Positions 45,822 to 62,904 of a stretch of DNA of 64,000 nucleotides are shown here, one piece after another. Position numbers and translations under genes: made by a program. The stretch is from Nelumbo lutea (lineage: Eukaryota; Streptophyta; Magnoliopsida; Proteales; Nelumbonaceae), in NCBI GenBank assembly GCA_022828595.1, contig JAKGHH010000002.1, positions 106,885,254 to 106,949,253 of the forward strand, in the 5' to 3' direction. Within the stretch, counting starts at the first letter, position 1, and each line of letters starts with the position of its first letter. Below the pieces are notes generated by a model. The model was given only the letters and a program-made list of their open reading frames with translations, did no database searches and was not told the DNA's origin.

Positions 45822-46816
45822 ATGACTACCATCTATCCTCCCAAATTACAGCCAAAGATGTTGAATGCTCATCAGACAAATCATTCTGCCCGATCCCTAT
45901 TTCTCCCGCAAAACTCTTTCATGGCGGCCGGAAAGCTCCCGATTAGAGCAGTGCCGACTAGACGTCAAAGGAGGAAGAGTTGTTCCGTTTGCTCATTTTC
46001 TAGTGACATCAGGGCAGTAAAAATTACAAAGGAGAAGGTTGTAACAGTTAATGCAGTTGTCAACGTTAAACTAACTGGTTTGTTGTCCAACCTGGGGCTG
46101 GGCAAAGTGGAGGACACCATCAACGATGTGCAGGGTGAAAAACTTCTTCTGGAGCTTCTGAGCGCGGAGCTCGACCCAAGTAAGTAATAACAAAAAATAA
46201 ATGAGAATTATTTCTGCACCAAGCCTTAGCATTCTGCTTTGGAGGTTTATCAGCCATAAATAATACATTAGCTTCCCAAAACGAAAAAGCTAATTACAGA
46301 AGTCAAAATATCATTTAAAATGGAAAGCTGAGTCAAGTCTATCAGATCTCACTAACCCAGTTTCCAGAAAAACTTTCTGGTTTCTGGGTTTCTGGGTTTC
46401 TGCATTCGTAGTGTTTCCACCAGTTGTAGTAGTAAAGGGTGGCCTTAATTAGCTCACTGGTTTCTGGGTTTCAATCAAAGGGCATTAAGTTCTTGCTAAC
46501 AGTTGTTTGTTTTGGTTATGTATTATGTTTTGATGATGAAGAGACGGGATTGGAGAAGAAAACAGTGAGGGGGCATGTAGACTGGGTAAGCCAAGATGGG
46601 GAGGATGCCAAGTACCAAGGCAAATTCGACGTTCCTACGAGTTTTGGCGATGTAGGAGCAGTTCTTGTGCAGAATGAATTTGGTAAAGAGATTTTCCTAA
46701 AGGACGTTGTTCTTGGTGGCATTTCTCAGGCTCCTGTACATATTGTCTGCAACTCTTGGGTTCATTCTAAGTCTGATAACCCAGAGAAGAGGATCTTCTT
46801 CATCAACAAGGTCACC

Positions 46817-46849
<33 letters not shown>

Positions 46850-49204
46850 AATTACTATTATCAATTGTTATTGCTGTCAAGTTATACTTTAATAAATGTA
46901 TTTCCTCTATATTATATTCCTAAATACCGCTAGGATTAGTGTTAATAAAAATTAAATTCTACCCACTAATGTTGAAGGACCTTGGCTTGTACTGATATTG
47001 TTGAAAGAAATTTGTCTTATTGGCTTAAAAAAAAAATCCTAGGACACAGGTTTAGAGGCAATTATTGAATTTGGATCTGGTCCTCACAGTCCCTTGCAGA
47101 TGTGATTCGAAAATATCTATGCATGAATAAAACCAAACAAGTATGGAGATATTATCAATGAATGGTTGAAAGGGAAACTTACATTATCATGATGATGCAA
47201 GTTGACTGGGTTAACTCATATAAAAGCATTTTTTTGTTAAGCTCAGTTTGGAAGGAATACAAATACAATTGTAAAGTGTAAAATCTTGAATTTTGTATTA
47301 TTTTGTATGTATTTATATTATACATATTTGTATTTGTACTCCTTTCAAACTGAACCTTAAAAATAATATAATATAACAGGGTTGGGCTTAGAGTCTCAAC
47401 CTTGATGACCAAGAGCCCAAAACTTAAAATTCGGCCTTGAATTAGCCATAAACTCAGCGTGTGCAGATCAGGTTTTACCATTCGGTCCATCCCACCTATT
47501 TTTGTTGTGCATTAATTGCATAGAAAATGGCATCCATAAAATAGAAGGAAGAACATAGCCTAGCTGGAAGCTGGAACTCAGCCATATTACAGGATGATCA
47601 AATAATTCATTAGTTTTCTAGTTCAATGAACCTTTCTGGTTTTAGTTTGATTTGGTTTACTATTTGAACCAAATTGGATGAAGGGAAAATAAGTGTTTAA
47701 TCAGTTTTTCATATTGTCAAAGCTTTTTTTAAGTTGTTAAGCACTTTGTAACTTTGGTTCTTTTAATTGTGTCATCCAGTCCTACTTGCCATCACAGACA
47801 CCAAGTGGCTTGAAGACACTAAGACAGAAGGAACTCGAGAGCCTACGTGGCAATGGAAAGGGAGAACGAAAGACTTTCGACAGGATATATGATTATGACA
47901 CGTATAATGATCTTGGGGATCCAGACAGTAATGATGACTTGGCACGACCAGTCCTAGGTGGCAATAAGCATCCATATCCTAGGCGTTGCAGAACTGGCCG
48001 TGAAAAGACCAAGAAAGGTATATGAATTTTGGGCTTATAGCTTTACCATTCAACGTTACATGGTCCAATTCCATAGATCTTAAAACACAAAATGAGCTCC
48101 CACCCAATATGGGTCCACCAGTCCAGTCCAGCCTTGTTTATTTTAGCCGAAAAGAAAGGTTTATTGGGCCTTCATTTTCAGGCACCGAGATGGGCCTTCC
48201 CCCATCTCTGTTAGTTATACATTGAGGAACGATTAGTTATTCCAAACCCCTGCCCAAGTCTGCTCTTTATTGTTTCAGAGTTTAGTATCTAGGCCCAGCC
48301 AGGGGCCAATCCCACATCAGTAATGCTGTCAACTGACTCCAAAAATTCAAAACCTGATTGGATTATCTCATATTTGGATGATCCATTTACATAATCAGAT
48401 TGAATGCAGATTTAGCGCCCCCCCCCTCCCCATCCCATCGATTAAAATCAAAGTAATTATTTTATGATATATATATATACATATATTGATTTAATATATA
48501 AAATTTATAATTATATATAAATATAAATATATACTATAAATTCAATATTTATATTAGGTTATATTATATAAGTTTTTATATCTTTAATTTCTTTTTTTAT
48601 TTATAAAATGAAATGGGGCCATATTATTATGTCAGTTTTTATTAATGGAATCGCATTTGGATGTTGATTAATTTGATCCAAATCTAACCTGATTACAGAC
48701 TTACATCAGTCTGAAAAATTAGGGGTTTGGTCTAAGCTCAGTGCTTCAAGCCTGCAATATATATTATATATTTAGTGTGTGTATGTATTCGTTATTTTAT
48801 TTTATATCAAATAAAGTGTAACATGAATTTTAAATACATATTATGTGTTATATAATATAAAATATAAATTTTATATTGACCACATTGACGTTGCAGATCC
48901 ATTGTCGGAGAAAAGGAGTAGCAACATGTACGTACCAAGAGACGAGGCATTCTCCCAAGTGAAGCAACAGGAATTTACAAGTGTAACAGTTTCATCAGCA
49001 CTGAATGGGTTGCTCCCTTTGATCAGAGGAGCCCTTGTTGACACCAACCTTGGCTTCCCTACCTTCAAGGCCATCGGCGAATTATTCGACAAAGGGGTGC
49101 CCATTCCTTTACATGAAAATCAAGGGCTATTAGAAACAGTGGTATCAAAGGTGACTGATATTAAAGATGACCTCTTACGCTTTGATACCCCTGAGTTGGT
49201 AGAG

Positions 49205-49256
<52 letters not shown>

Positions 49257-51316
49257 TCTAGATCTCAAGCATTTTCTGCTTTGCAGGGGACAATTTTTCT
49301 TGGTCCAGGGACGAGGAATTTGCTCGTCAGACTCTTGCTGGTATCAACCCCTGTAGCATTCAGTTGGTCACGGTATGATACACCAACCCCTTTCCACCAC
49401 ATAAAAAGAAATTGGACAAATCATAAATTCCCACATAAAATAGTAGACTTAAATAATTGTGCAGGAATGGCCATTAAAGAGTGAACTTGACCCTAAGATC
49501 TATGGTCCACCTGAATCTGCAATCACAACTGAACTTGTGGAGAGAGAGATCAAGGGAATCATGACGATTGATGAGGTAACACCTCTAAAGATGATGTTAT
49601 TGATGGAATACTACTATGAAGAACAGATAAAACGACTAATAACATACTTTGTGATTCTCTATATGCTTGCAGGCTTTGCAGCAGAAGAAACTTTTCATGC
49701 TAGATTATCACGACCTACTCCTGCCTTATGTGAACAAAGTAAGAGAGCTAGAAGGGACGACTCTCTATGGGTCACGCACTTTATTCTTTCTTACCCACGA
49801 AAATATTTTAACACCCATAGCGATTGAACTCACTCGGCCACCCACCAATGACAAACCTCAGTGGAAGAAAGTGTTTACGCCAAATGGGGATGCCACCAAT
49901 TCTTGGCTCTGGAGACTAGCCAAAGTGCATGTACTAGCTCATGATTCTGGTTATCACGAACTCGTCAGCCATTGGTAAGATGCGTTGTAGTCAGATTGAA
50001 ATCTTCCTCTAAGAGCAGAAGAATTAAATTAATACTCAACTTCATGATCCTCACTCAAAATGAACATATATAAGCCCAAACTTAAATGAATTAAACTCCA
50101 AAATGATAGAGGAACTAATGCTCAACTTCTGTTACTTTATCTTTTTTAGGTTAAGGACACATTGCTGTATGGAGCCTTACATAATCGCATCAAATCGGCA
50201 GTTGAGTGCGATGCATCCGATATATAAGTTGTTGCATCCCCACTTCCGATACACCATGCGCATCAATGCTCTTGCTCGAACAGCCCTCATCAATGCAAGT
50301 GGGATAATTGAAGACTCCTTCTCCCCAGCTAAGTACTCAATGGAGCTTAGCTCTGTTGTCTATGACAAGTTTTGGCAATTCGACAAGCAGGGTCTTCCAG
50401 CAGACCTAATTAGCAGGTAAACTGAAAATGATGTCAATTTATGTTTAATCTCCATTGAGAATGGAGTGGTATTATTTACTCTAAAATCTTATACTATCTA
50501 TTAATGTAAGCATAGAGATAATTCTAACTGATGAACCAACTTCACCAAACTACTAGGGGAATGGCAATAGAGGACCCAACAGCCAAACATGGTCTGAAGC
50601 TAACAATTGAGGACTACCCATTTGCAAGTGATGGCCTCCTACTGTGGACAGCCATAAAACAATGGGTCAGTGACTATGTCAACCACTACTACCAAGATCC
50701 CAACCTCATTGAATCAGATCAAGAGCTCCAGGCATGGTGGACGGAGGTCAGAACCAAAGGCCATGAAGACAAGAAGGATGAGCCATGGTGGCCTGTCCTC
50801 AAAACTCAAGATGATCTTATTGAGATATTGACAATAATCGTCTGGGTTGCTTCTGCTCATCATGCCGCTGTCAACTTTGGCCAATATGCATATGGAGGTT
50901 ACTTCCCTAATCGACCAACAATTGCTAGGACTAATATGCCTACTGAGGACCCTACAGAACAAGAATTGCAGCAATTATTGAAAAAGCCTGAGCTCTCACT
51001 CATGCACTGCTATCCTTCACAACTTCAAGCAGCACTGGTGATGGCTGTCCTAATCGTATTATCGACTCATTCATCGGATGAGGAGTACCTTGGAACTCAA
51101 AATGAGCCTTCATGGACAGAGGATCCAGTGGTAAAGAAGGCATATGAGCAGTTCAATAAGAATTTGAAGGAGGTCGAAGGAATTATTGATGCTAGAAATA
51201 AAGATCTCAAGCTGAAGAACAGAACAGGAGCTGGTGTTGTGCCATATCAGCTTTTGAAGCCATTTTCTAAAGAAGGGTTGACAGGAATGGGAGTTCCCAA
51301 TAGCACTTCCATTTAG
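45822..51316 (+). CDS. Plastid type-2 (13-) lipoxygenase, LOX-C
   Basis: Complete gene of nine exons: 45822-46179, 46542-46810, 47780-48017, 48897-49205, 49287-49372, 49465-49575, 49673-49974, 50150-50416, 50557-51316. The joined 2700-nt frame gives 899 aa, with every junction phase equal to LOX-A. Met13 (45858) aligns with the LOX-A start (MLNAHQ against MLKTQVHQ), so translation could begin there. The N-terminus is basic and Ser-rich, like a transit peptide. The PLAT domain spans about 70-208, then the catalytic domain. Iron ligands are His552, His557 (GYHELVSHW), His749, Asn753 (HHAAVNFGQ) and C-terminal Ile899. The regiospecificity pair is Ser614-Phe615, the standard 13-lipoxygenase type; Ala600 is at the stereocontrol site. 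Expected role: 13-hydroperoxides of plastid linolenate/linoleate. More diverged from LOX-A than LOX-B is, so an older duplication. Confidence 0.96.
46810..46852 (+). repeat. CT-rich tract after the exon 2 donor of LOX-C
   Basis: The donor GTCACC is followed by repeated CTCTCTCTATCT. LOX-A (8713-8728) and LOX-B (20679-20695) have shorter CT runs in the same place. Confidence 0.85.
47241..47356. mobile_element. Small MITE in LOX-C intron 2
   Basis: Ends GCTCAGTTTGGAAGGAATAC and GTACTCCTTTCAAACTGAACC are inverted, and TTAA lies on both sides. The interior is ACAAATACAA / TTTGTATTTG. Family members are at 43755-43800 (truncated), 36190-36310 and possibly 51598-51660. Confidence 0.85.
48416..48880. 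other. AT-rich LOX-C intron 3 segment
   Basis: A run of C at 48418-48427 precedes several hundred bases of TATATA-type sequence, ending just before the exon 4 acceptor. No gene or clear element ends are visible. Confidence 0.5.
49206..49262 (+). repeat. TC microsatellite at the exon 4 donor of LOX-C
   Basis: The donor GTAAG is followed directly by about 50 bases of TC repeat. It is placed exactly as the CTAT tract of LOX-A and LOX-B and fills most of the 81-base intron 4. Confidence 0.93.
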
Positions 51317-52810
51317 TTTAATTTAGTTTTCTTTTTATTTTTTATGTGTAGTGTTTATAATCTTCATTTAATTCGTATTGTCATAACAAGCATGTAGGAT
51401 TTTAATCTTATTGGAGATTAAACTCAATGAGTGTTTGATCGATTAATTACATATACACATGCATTTTGGAAAATGGATTTAATATGACCCAAACCAATTT
51501 GAATCAGCTTTTGAATACGAGAAGATTATAGAGTGATACAAGTTTTGAATGCAAGATCCTAGGATCAGAAACTTTTTAACTTGAGAAATTCATTTATGCT
51601 CTGTTTGGGAAGAATGCAAATACAAATATATTCAATGCAAAAACAAATATATTTAACTTAATTGGTGATTTGGTATTTTTCAATTTCTGTTTTCATCTTT
51701 GTTATTATTTTCTCAAGGAACAAAACATATTTATGGAAATACAAGCTCAGTTAAAGAATTTGAAAAAGAAAATTAACCAGAAATCAAGGAGCATCCTGAC
51801 AATTTGTATAAAGCATGTCAAAAAAATATTAAGATGAAGCACAAAAATACCTTGCACCTAAACTTCTAAAGGTCTAAAGTAAGATCCGTCCTTAGAGAGC
51901 CTTGAGTCCAAACCTCATAAGAGCAAAACTCCTTACTTGTTCAGAGCAAAAGTAATATGCATTCTCCCTATCACATTGGGGCCTAGAAGAAACAATTTTT
52001 ACCAGAAAAAGAAAGAAAAGGAAAGAGCTTTTAAACTAATAAAACAAAGTTGATAAAATTGGAAGAAACCAGCCAACCATTGAATTGTAAGAGGATGTCA
52101 AATCTTTAATTTCATTTGTCTCATGTACAGAATACAAGGTTGATACCTGCCCGAAAATGTCACTGCTTTAAAATTAAACCATCCCAAACCTTGACCTAGC
52201 TAGAGAGCTGCCTGGTGACTGGTTGGACACCGTCATTTTGCGTATTGCAACATGTCTCTTGACAGCTATCCACATCCAAATGGACTAGGCCCATTCCAAT
52301 CCGATGAATATTTGGACCATTTTGGGATCATCCAATCCAACCCGATTCAATGTTAGGATCATCCAATTTACTCAAATTGGTTTTTTAATTTAGATTTGTT
52401 CTAATCCAAATCTGATCCATTGACATCTGTATTCTTATCTTTTATCAATGGGCTGGGTATTGGTTCTTTCTGATCCAATCCAATATAAATCCATTTCAGA
52501 TGGACCAGGTCCAATCCAATCCAACAAATACTTAATTTTGACTATTAAGTCTGGACTGGTCCAATTCAATATCTTATCAGTCGGTCAATCCATCCAAATT
52601 GATTTCGATTTGAACAGGGTCCAACCCAAGACCAGTTCATTGATATCCCTACTAGTACCTGGTCAGTGCTGTTTGGGTCAATGGTGCACCAGTTTGCCCA
52701 TTGGGGTTAAGAAATTGTTTGAGAACACTGATTAGGTTGTGTTTGGTACTGTTGATTTTCAATCTGCAATGTTCTGAGTTAAAACATCATTTATATATAC
52801 TTGAAACATA
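51317..52810. other. LOX-C 3' flank and intergenic
   Basis: No gene is recognised. No clear AATAAA lies close after the stop. 52270-52650 is a TTTGGTCCAA-family MITE copy (ATGGACTAGGCCCATTCCAATC and GGACCAGGTCCAATCC words). Confidence 0.5.
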
Positions 52811-53665
52811 AGGGTCTGTTTGTTTGCTGAGAAAATTGGACTGAGAAAGGATGGGATGAGAAATGTTGGGATGAGAAAAGAAAAATTTATTTTCTCAGTT
52901 AGTTTTAATGTGTTTGTTTGCTGAGAAAATTTTTGTGAGAAAATCCACTTTCTAGTGTTTGTTTGCTGAGAAAATTTTTCTCAACTAAGAAAATGCATGT
53001 AATTTACTTTTATGATAACTTGCACCCCCCAAATGTATGACACATATGATTGAACTTGCCACGTGGCATGATAGTGTTAATAAACTTGCTCATTCAAAAA
53101 TTTTACTTAAAAAGAGTAAGAAATGCTTAATTATTTGGACCTGCTCATTCATCATAGAATTTGTTCATAAGCAATGTACTCATCCATAAAAAACCTGTGC
53201 ATGCATTCATAAAATAGTCTACTAGGAACTAAAATTGCTCTATTATTTGGACCTGTTGATACATCAAAGAATTTGCATTCAATAACATATTTCATTCAAA
53301 AAGTCATACATACATCAATAAATCATTTGAATTTGTCTTTAACCTGTAATTAGTTCATCAATGCCAATAGTTCAGCCTATTCATTCCATGTAGTCATAAT
53401 CATCCATATACCAAAAAATCCATTTGTGGTAAAATATAACCATTCATTCCACCTAATACAAGTAGATTGACCATAGCAAAAAAAAAAAAGGGACAACAAT
53501 CAAATTGCCAATGCATCCCCAAAAAATATACAAAATGGACGCAAAGGCTCAACCATCAAAACAAGTTTTTGTCATATATAATTAGTACCTAGTTTGTTAA
53601 TAAATGTGAGTTATAGTTTAAGACTTTTATCCATCCCTTCAATATGGAGGCCCTAACTTCATTTG

Positions 53666-54703
53666 AAGCTATGCCTTCCTCAAATTTGGCTCCACTCCGT
53701 AAAATGTCATAACTCGACTTTCAGACTTAGCTAAGAAGTCACATGCTTTCATCAAAAATGCCACTGAACATCCTTCTAGGCTCATAACATCGGCATACAC
53801 CTTTTCCTTGCTAAATAAACCAAACCCTCTCTCAACTGCAGATGCAAGTTTCTCGAGATGTGTAGCAATGTTTTGCACTTGTTCAACAACAATTGCAGCA
53901 TATGATTTCCGTTTTCCTAAAACTCTTCCTTCTGCAAAACTATTTCCCTCCACCGGCTTTGCTTAAAGGTTAGGATCTCCAGAATTCTTAGCCTCATCAA
54001 TGTCATCAAACACATGCTCAACATTCGGTGTTGCACTAGTGGCAGTTGCAGAAATTGCACCTTGCTTATTTAGCTCCTTGGTTGTAAATGCACCATTTCT
54101 AGTCACTTGATCATTTCCACATACCAATGCCAATTGGTCATAGTTTGGAATGCTTTTTCGTCTAAACTGCTTTGCCTCTGGATGTGCCTGTTCATTTACC
54201 ATGGGAGTTCCATAATAAGTCACCTTTCGTACTAATAAGTCATCTTTCATATAATTTGTAAACCAAGTGTTTAAAGTATAAGTGTTCTTAATCTATTTTA
54301 CCTCAATATATGTAGCCCAAACATCAGGTGTTGCATCTATTGTCTCGGTTGAATCATTCCACGCAAAGCCACTTTGATTCAAAAGGTTTTGTAATATTAC
54401 AAAATTCCGCTTGATTGTTTTCAGCCTATTTCGTATGTATCCTTGAGTACATTCAACTGAAAACTTAGTGCTAATAGCACATGCCGCTGCAGTGTAAGCC
54501 AGTGTTTTGAAACTTTTGTCAACCTTGTTTCCAAGGTTGACCTGCTCAGCAAGTGTGTCAATGAGTAAATTATCCATATCCTGTGTCCAACTCATATTTG
54601 TTTTTCCAGTCTTGTTTTCAGGCTGAGAGCTAGAAGAGTCCATTTCTGTTTCATGCCAATCAAATGAATAATGCAAATCAACAATATATATCCATAACAC
54701 CAA
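53666..54703 (-). pseudogene. PIF/Harbinger ORF1: Myb/SANT-like DNA-binding protein
   Basis: The 5' piece (54703-54293) contains MSWTQDMDNLLIDTLAEQV, an opening typical of the Myb/SANT-like domain of plant PIF second genes, with later VWATYIE. An intron-like break (GTAAAATAG just after IE) separates it from the second piece (54250-53963: HPEAKQFRRKSIPNYDQLALV, the usual middle block). One in-frame TAA after GDPNL separates a third piece (53953-53669), a coiled-coil-like C-terminus. In the family this protein binds subterminal DNA and brings in the transposase. The nonsense codon suggests the copy is dead or truncated. Confidence 0.82.
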
Positions 54704-54869
54704 TTAATACAAGGTATTTTTGTATAAATAGCAATAGACAATTAATAAAATCAAACATCATAATTAGTTAAAGAAGTGAGTGCACACAAAAAAAAAGTTA
54801 TACAACAAAAGTTATATTATAAAGAAAGTGTTAAACAACAGGAAGAAATTAATGTCGAGCCCTAGATCG

Positions 54870-56237
54870 ATATAAGACGTAATCAACCCACATTTGGGTA
54901 GCTATTTCTTCTCTGAGACGAGTTCCTTCCCTTGATTGTTCATTTCTACTAGCTCATTGAGATAGTTGGGAGATTTGTGTATTGTCTGCTCTATCATCAT
55001 TTAAATCATCAATTCCTACATCATCCTCAGTATCAACTGCTTCTCGATCATACTGACGCATGATGAAATCATACGGATTCACACCCATGACATGGTTGTG
55101 TAAGATGCAACATGCAAACACAATCTTCACCTATGACTTAAAAGGGTAATGTTGCTGAGATACCAAGATTGGAAAGCGTTTCTTCAATACCCCAAAGATC
55201 CGTTCAACGACATTTCTAAGTGATGAGTGTTGAAGGTTGAACAGTTCTTTTGGGTTCTCAGGTTGATGTGCACCCTATTCCTTTAGATGGTATCGTGTGT
55301 TTCGATATGGTGTAATGAACCCCGTCTTTAATGAAAATCCTGCATCTACAAGATAATATTTACCTATTTAAAATATTAAAAGTTAGAAAACACGTACATA
55401 CTTAACTATTAAATAAAAATGTCTCTTGTGAGATTTTATTACTACCTTGAGGGACCTCTAATTTATGCTCTCTCCTCAGAGCATTGTTAAGCATATGAGA
55501 ATCCGATGCGGCACCCTCCCAACCAGGTAATACATATGTGAACAACAAATTGAAAGTGCATGCAGCAAGGATGTTTTGTGTGGGATAAGATTTACGACCT
55601 CGAAACCTAGCAACACCAGTAGAAGGGACTTTCACAGGGAGGCGTGAGCCCTTGATTGCCCCAACACAATCTGACCAGTAGATTTAAGTTTTTTATTAAT
55701 CATTTTTTGGGTGTATATGTCATAAAGAAGACTTTATCACTTAATTACCTTGAAATATGGCCAAAAATCATGTCGATTTCTAATTTCTGGAGGTGTTTCA
55801 GTACCACTTGGTTGAATCAAGTACCTATCCTCCAAGCTCAACAAAGCATTCAATACGTTGTTGAAATGACAGCTCACAGTCTCACCAAACCGACTGAAAT
55901 GAAAGCCCATTGTTCTATTCCTAACGTTGTGTGTCAATATGTGTAGGAAGCGTGCCACTTGTTCTTCTACCGTGCACCTCATTGTATCATGTATTCTTCC
56001 TGTCTCATGAATAATCTTGCATAGCCTTGCAAAGGCTGCTTTCCCCATTCTCAATTGGTTATTACAATCTATTTCTTTTTGTCCATATAATCTATCCAAT
56101 AAATCCCTTCGTTCAAAATCCCAGTTCACGAATGGTTCCCTATCAATATAATCCACATCTTCTTGCAACAATGAAAATGTAATTGCAACCGTAGCAGTTG
56201 TAGCCCCAATAATTGCATAAAGAAAATTTTGATCCAT
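54870..56237 (-). pseudogene. PIF/Harbinger transposase (DDE), inactivated
   Basis: Exon 1 (56237 to about 55745) carries the N-terminal helix-turn-helix-like region (MGKAAFARLCKIIHETGR, HNVRNRTMGFHFSRFGETV). After an apparent intron come WSDCVGAIKGSRLPVKVP (55670-55630), FRGRKSYPTQNILAAC and GWEGAASDSHML. Another intron precedes [14 protein letters not shown], then HSSLRNVVERIFGVLKKRFPIL (about 55240-55180). The family's first catalytic Asp (AIDGTH) is Lys here. The second Asp (ASDS) and the Glu (VERIFG) remain. Two in-frame TAG codons interrupt the last part (after YHLKE and after YPFKS). The copy cannot catalyse transposition. Confidence 0.9.
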
Positions 56238-57477
56238 CTATTCATAGAAAATAACAAATAAATAAATAAATAAATGAGTTGGGGAATTCATTCTAGAATG
56301 CCTATATAATTTACATGCTGGAAAAGTAAATACTCTATTTAATGACTCAAATACCAGTTAGGAAAACTAAAGACTCAAAAAAAGCTTCAAAATTTTACAA
56401 CAATAATCACACTACCCATCAATATATATTTAGAAAATCTCAGATCTGACATGTCAGCTCCTATATCACTTCCTTTTAGAAAAAAAAATTATATCTAAAA
56501 ATAAACAATTATCAATATTTTTGGCATATGAAAGTATGAATATGAAGAATACACCCTCAAACAAAGATTATAACTCCACTCCCTTCTTTCTTGTATTCTA
56601 AAAGAAAGGAAGCAATAAAACACACAAAAGTATAAGAAATACAAAATAATTTGTAGAAAACATTTGGACACATCTCTAATATCATATATTCACCATATAA
56701 AACAAAAACAAGTGTAACAAATAAGTAATTTTTATAGACAAACAAGTGACTGATCGTAGGAGGCTACCTTGGAGCTAGATTGTATGTGATATATCAGATT
56801 ATATATACTAACTTAGGAACATTGATACAAATTTTATTGTATTTGCATCTCTCAAAGTTTTGATCTATGGTCATACAACATGCAATAACCTGAAACAAAA
56901 CAGAGAAGCATGCAATAGCTATGCTGAAGTACTGAAAAAGCTTTTACATGTTTATAGTTAATGATGCTGAAATCAATGAACAAGGCTTGTGACTCTGAAT
57001 TTTAGTCTAGGTATGGTGATTGATGAATTGAGTTTATATAAGTTTCTGGTAGGGGGCTTAGGGAGATCAGAGTTTTAGTCTAGGTATGGTGACTGTTAGA
57101 GTTGGGAGCTCTGGTAGTAAATGGGGTTTCTGAGACATTAAGGCAAATTTTTGGTAAGAAGAGGTTCTAGATGTTACAGAATCTGAATTGGAATGGCTAG
57201 GTTCTTTGTTTTGGTTGTCAAGCCCTAGTTTTAGATTTTTTTTTGGTGTGTGTGCATGTGTTCCAGTGGGATTGATGCAATTGAATATGTAGAATTTTGT
57301 TGAGGCTGGTTAGTTGAGGCTGACCATTCTGTTACAGCCATGTACTTTAACTTTTGAAACTAATAAAATTTTTACTTTCACTGATAAAAAAAATGTAGAA
57401 TTTTGCTTAGTAAGGGGTGTGGGTGAAGAGAGTGCTCTTTTCCTTTGCTGAGGGTGATATCTTATCGTCGGGCTTTG

Positions 57478-60680
<3,203 letters not shown>

Positions 60681-62810
60681 ATAGCCACAAAGGCGAGTAA
60701 TGAAAACAAAGAGAAGTAATAGGTAGGCAAGCTAGATAGAACACTGAATTATTCATGATTCATAAAAAAGAAAAAATTACGTTGCAGAGAAAATGTTTAA
60801 TGCCTTCCTAATTCCCTACAAATTCATTCATTGTTATGAATTTTCTTCTCTGGCAATAGGATAGATTTCAAATGACACATCAATTTTGAAGTTTGCTTGT
60901 TGCTACACAAACAATTTTGAAGCAATAAAACACAAGGGGTTCTTAGAGCTTGGGGTGCAAGGTAAGGTACAAGGTGAAGTACTCTCAGAGTTCTCCATTC
61001 ATAAAACACTATATAAATATGAATTTTCAAAGCAAGTTTGAAAAGGAACCTAAGCATGTTGCAAGTTTACATGGAACTTGACTTTGATAAATAAAAAATG
61101 GCAAGGTTTCTTTTTTTTTCCTTTTTCTTTTTCTCAATGATTAGAATGCTAATTCATTTTCCTTTTGTTTTGATACAGGAAGCACATAAGACAATATTTA
61201 CATTTTACTTCCCAACACCATCCCATTGAATAAAATTATACAATCTGAACAATGCAATCAAGTTTCAGCATGGATTTGATCATATCAGAACTTACATTAG
61301 ACTCATATTGCTTTGTCAAATCAAAGAAACAAGTTTTATCCTTTTGACTCAACAAACAAAGCTTGTTAGAAAAAACTCTGTATTTGTAAATGCAAATATT
61401 CCAATTTAAAGACACTTTATTTAAAGGGGAAAACACATAAAAATATTGAAGTACATGAATAGGATCAATGGTTCAAAATTATTATTAAACCAAATTGCAT
61501 TTTCAAATGTTTTTAGCTTTTCTTTCTTCCCCATCTACCTCTCCCTACAAAAAGAAGTTAAAAAAAGTATATTAGAGTAATAGGTTAAGATAAGATATGA
61601 ATGCTAGTAGCCTGGTATGCAGTATCAACTGTTACCAACTTTACTAGAATAACAAACTTGAACCTACAGAACTTCCTTACATTCATAAGAGACTTCTCAA
61701 ATAAAATAGTTAATTCGTTTTACCAATTTGATCAGCTTAAAATCAGGTTTTTGATTTTTTGATAAGAAATTCACTATCATTAACTAGATTTGACTAGTAC
61801 TAACTCAATCAGTGTAAAGTTGTACTTGAGTAATTTAGACACAGTAGCTCACCAAAACAAAATAATCCCCCCCCCCCAAAACAAAAAAAAAAAGTGCTAA
61901 GGTGTTTTTAGAATGATAAGAAATAAGTGTTACAAACTCCACTAAGTGCACCTTGATTAGAAATACTCAAATCCTATGTTGGAGAAAAGCAAAAAGGCAG
62001 AACAACAAATAAATGAATAAAATCACATAAACAGATAATAACATCCTTCTTTAGAGAGAAAAAACAAAACCCAAATATCTTATACCTGCAATAAAATGAA
62101 TCCAAACCCAAATATCTCCCATCGATTTCTTAAACAAGCACCTTATACCATCACAACTCAAACCATCAAAAATACCCTAAGCACATGAATAATTTCTAAC
62201 TACATTTAACCTTCTAACATACCCAAAATCCCCATTTCTATTTATAATCATCAAAATCCCCATTTCTTCGATTCAAAGAGAGAAGATGGTTTTTCTATCT
62301 CAAGATTTTGGCTCGGATCAACAATGACATCAAAAAGAAAACACAAAGATGGTCGGAGAACACAGAAAGGTAACTCAAGATTTCTTCGCTAAGCAAGAAC
62401 CATGGAACGAAAAACAACAAAAAAAGGGTAGAACAGGACCGCTAGAGAGAGGGATTCATGGATCTTGTGTTACCATCCACAGAGATCGCCGGAGAAGCTA
62501 CCAGAGATATGGCCATTGGAACAATGGCTTCGAAGGGGAGACGAGCTTGTCGACTTCTTGCTCTGACAAACCCGATAAATTTTCTTAGACTTTTCTTTTC
62601 TCACCGGTGTCACACCAAAATGGTGCGATCCCGCTCACTAAATTTTGGGAACCCGCGTCCCTCTAGTTTCTCATCCCAAAACACTGTTTACCAGTAAACA
62701 AACACAAGAAAGAGAGAATCATTCGGGAATATTCCCTTTTCTCATCCCTTTCTCTGCAAACAAACATAACCTGAGAGAACTAATTGTATTTGAAATTTTG
62801 AATCTATTTG
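60681..62810. other. Right part of the PIF element and flank, non-coding
   Basis: No gene is recognised. A run of C then A lies at 61867-61893. Short frames at 62349-62697 are in GC-richer sequence near the right end of the transposon and look like its untranslated terminus. Confidence 0.45.
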
Positions 62811-62904
62811 CTGAGAAATGTGAATTTGTCAAAATCAGCACCAAATCATTCATGGTGATGAGACTGTGCTTCTCAAAGTAGGAAATATCAAATTGATGTT
62901 TGAA

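Noticed and set aside
49459..49827. A 122-aa frame across exon 6, intron 6 and exon 7 of LOX-C as an alternative product
   Set aside because: It reads exon 7 in the wrong frame. The GT-AG intron 6 restores the conserved lipoxygenase frame and matches LOX-A.
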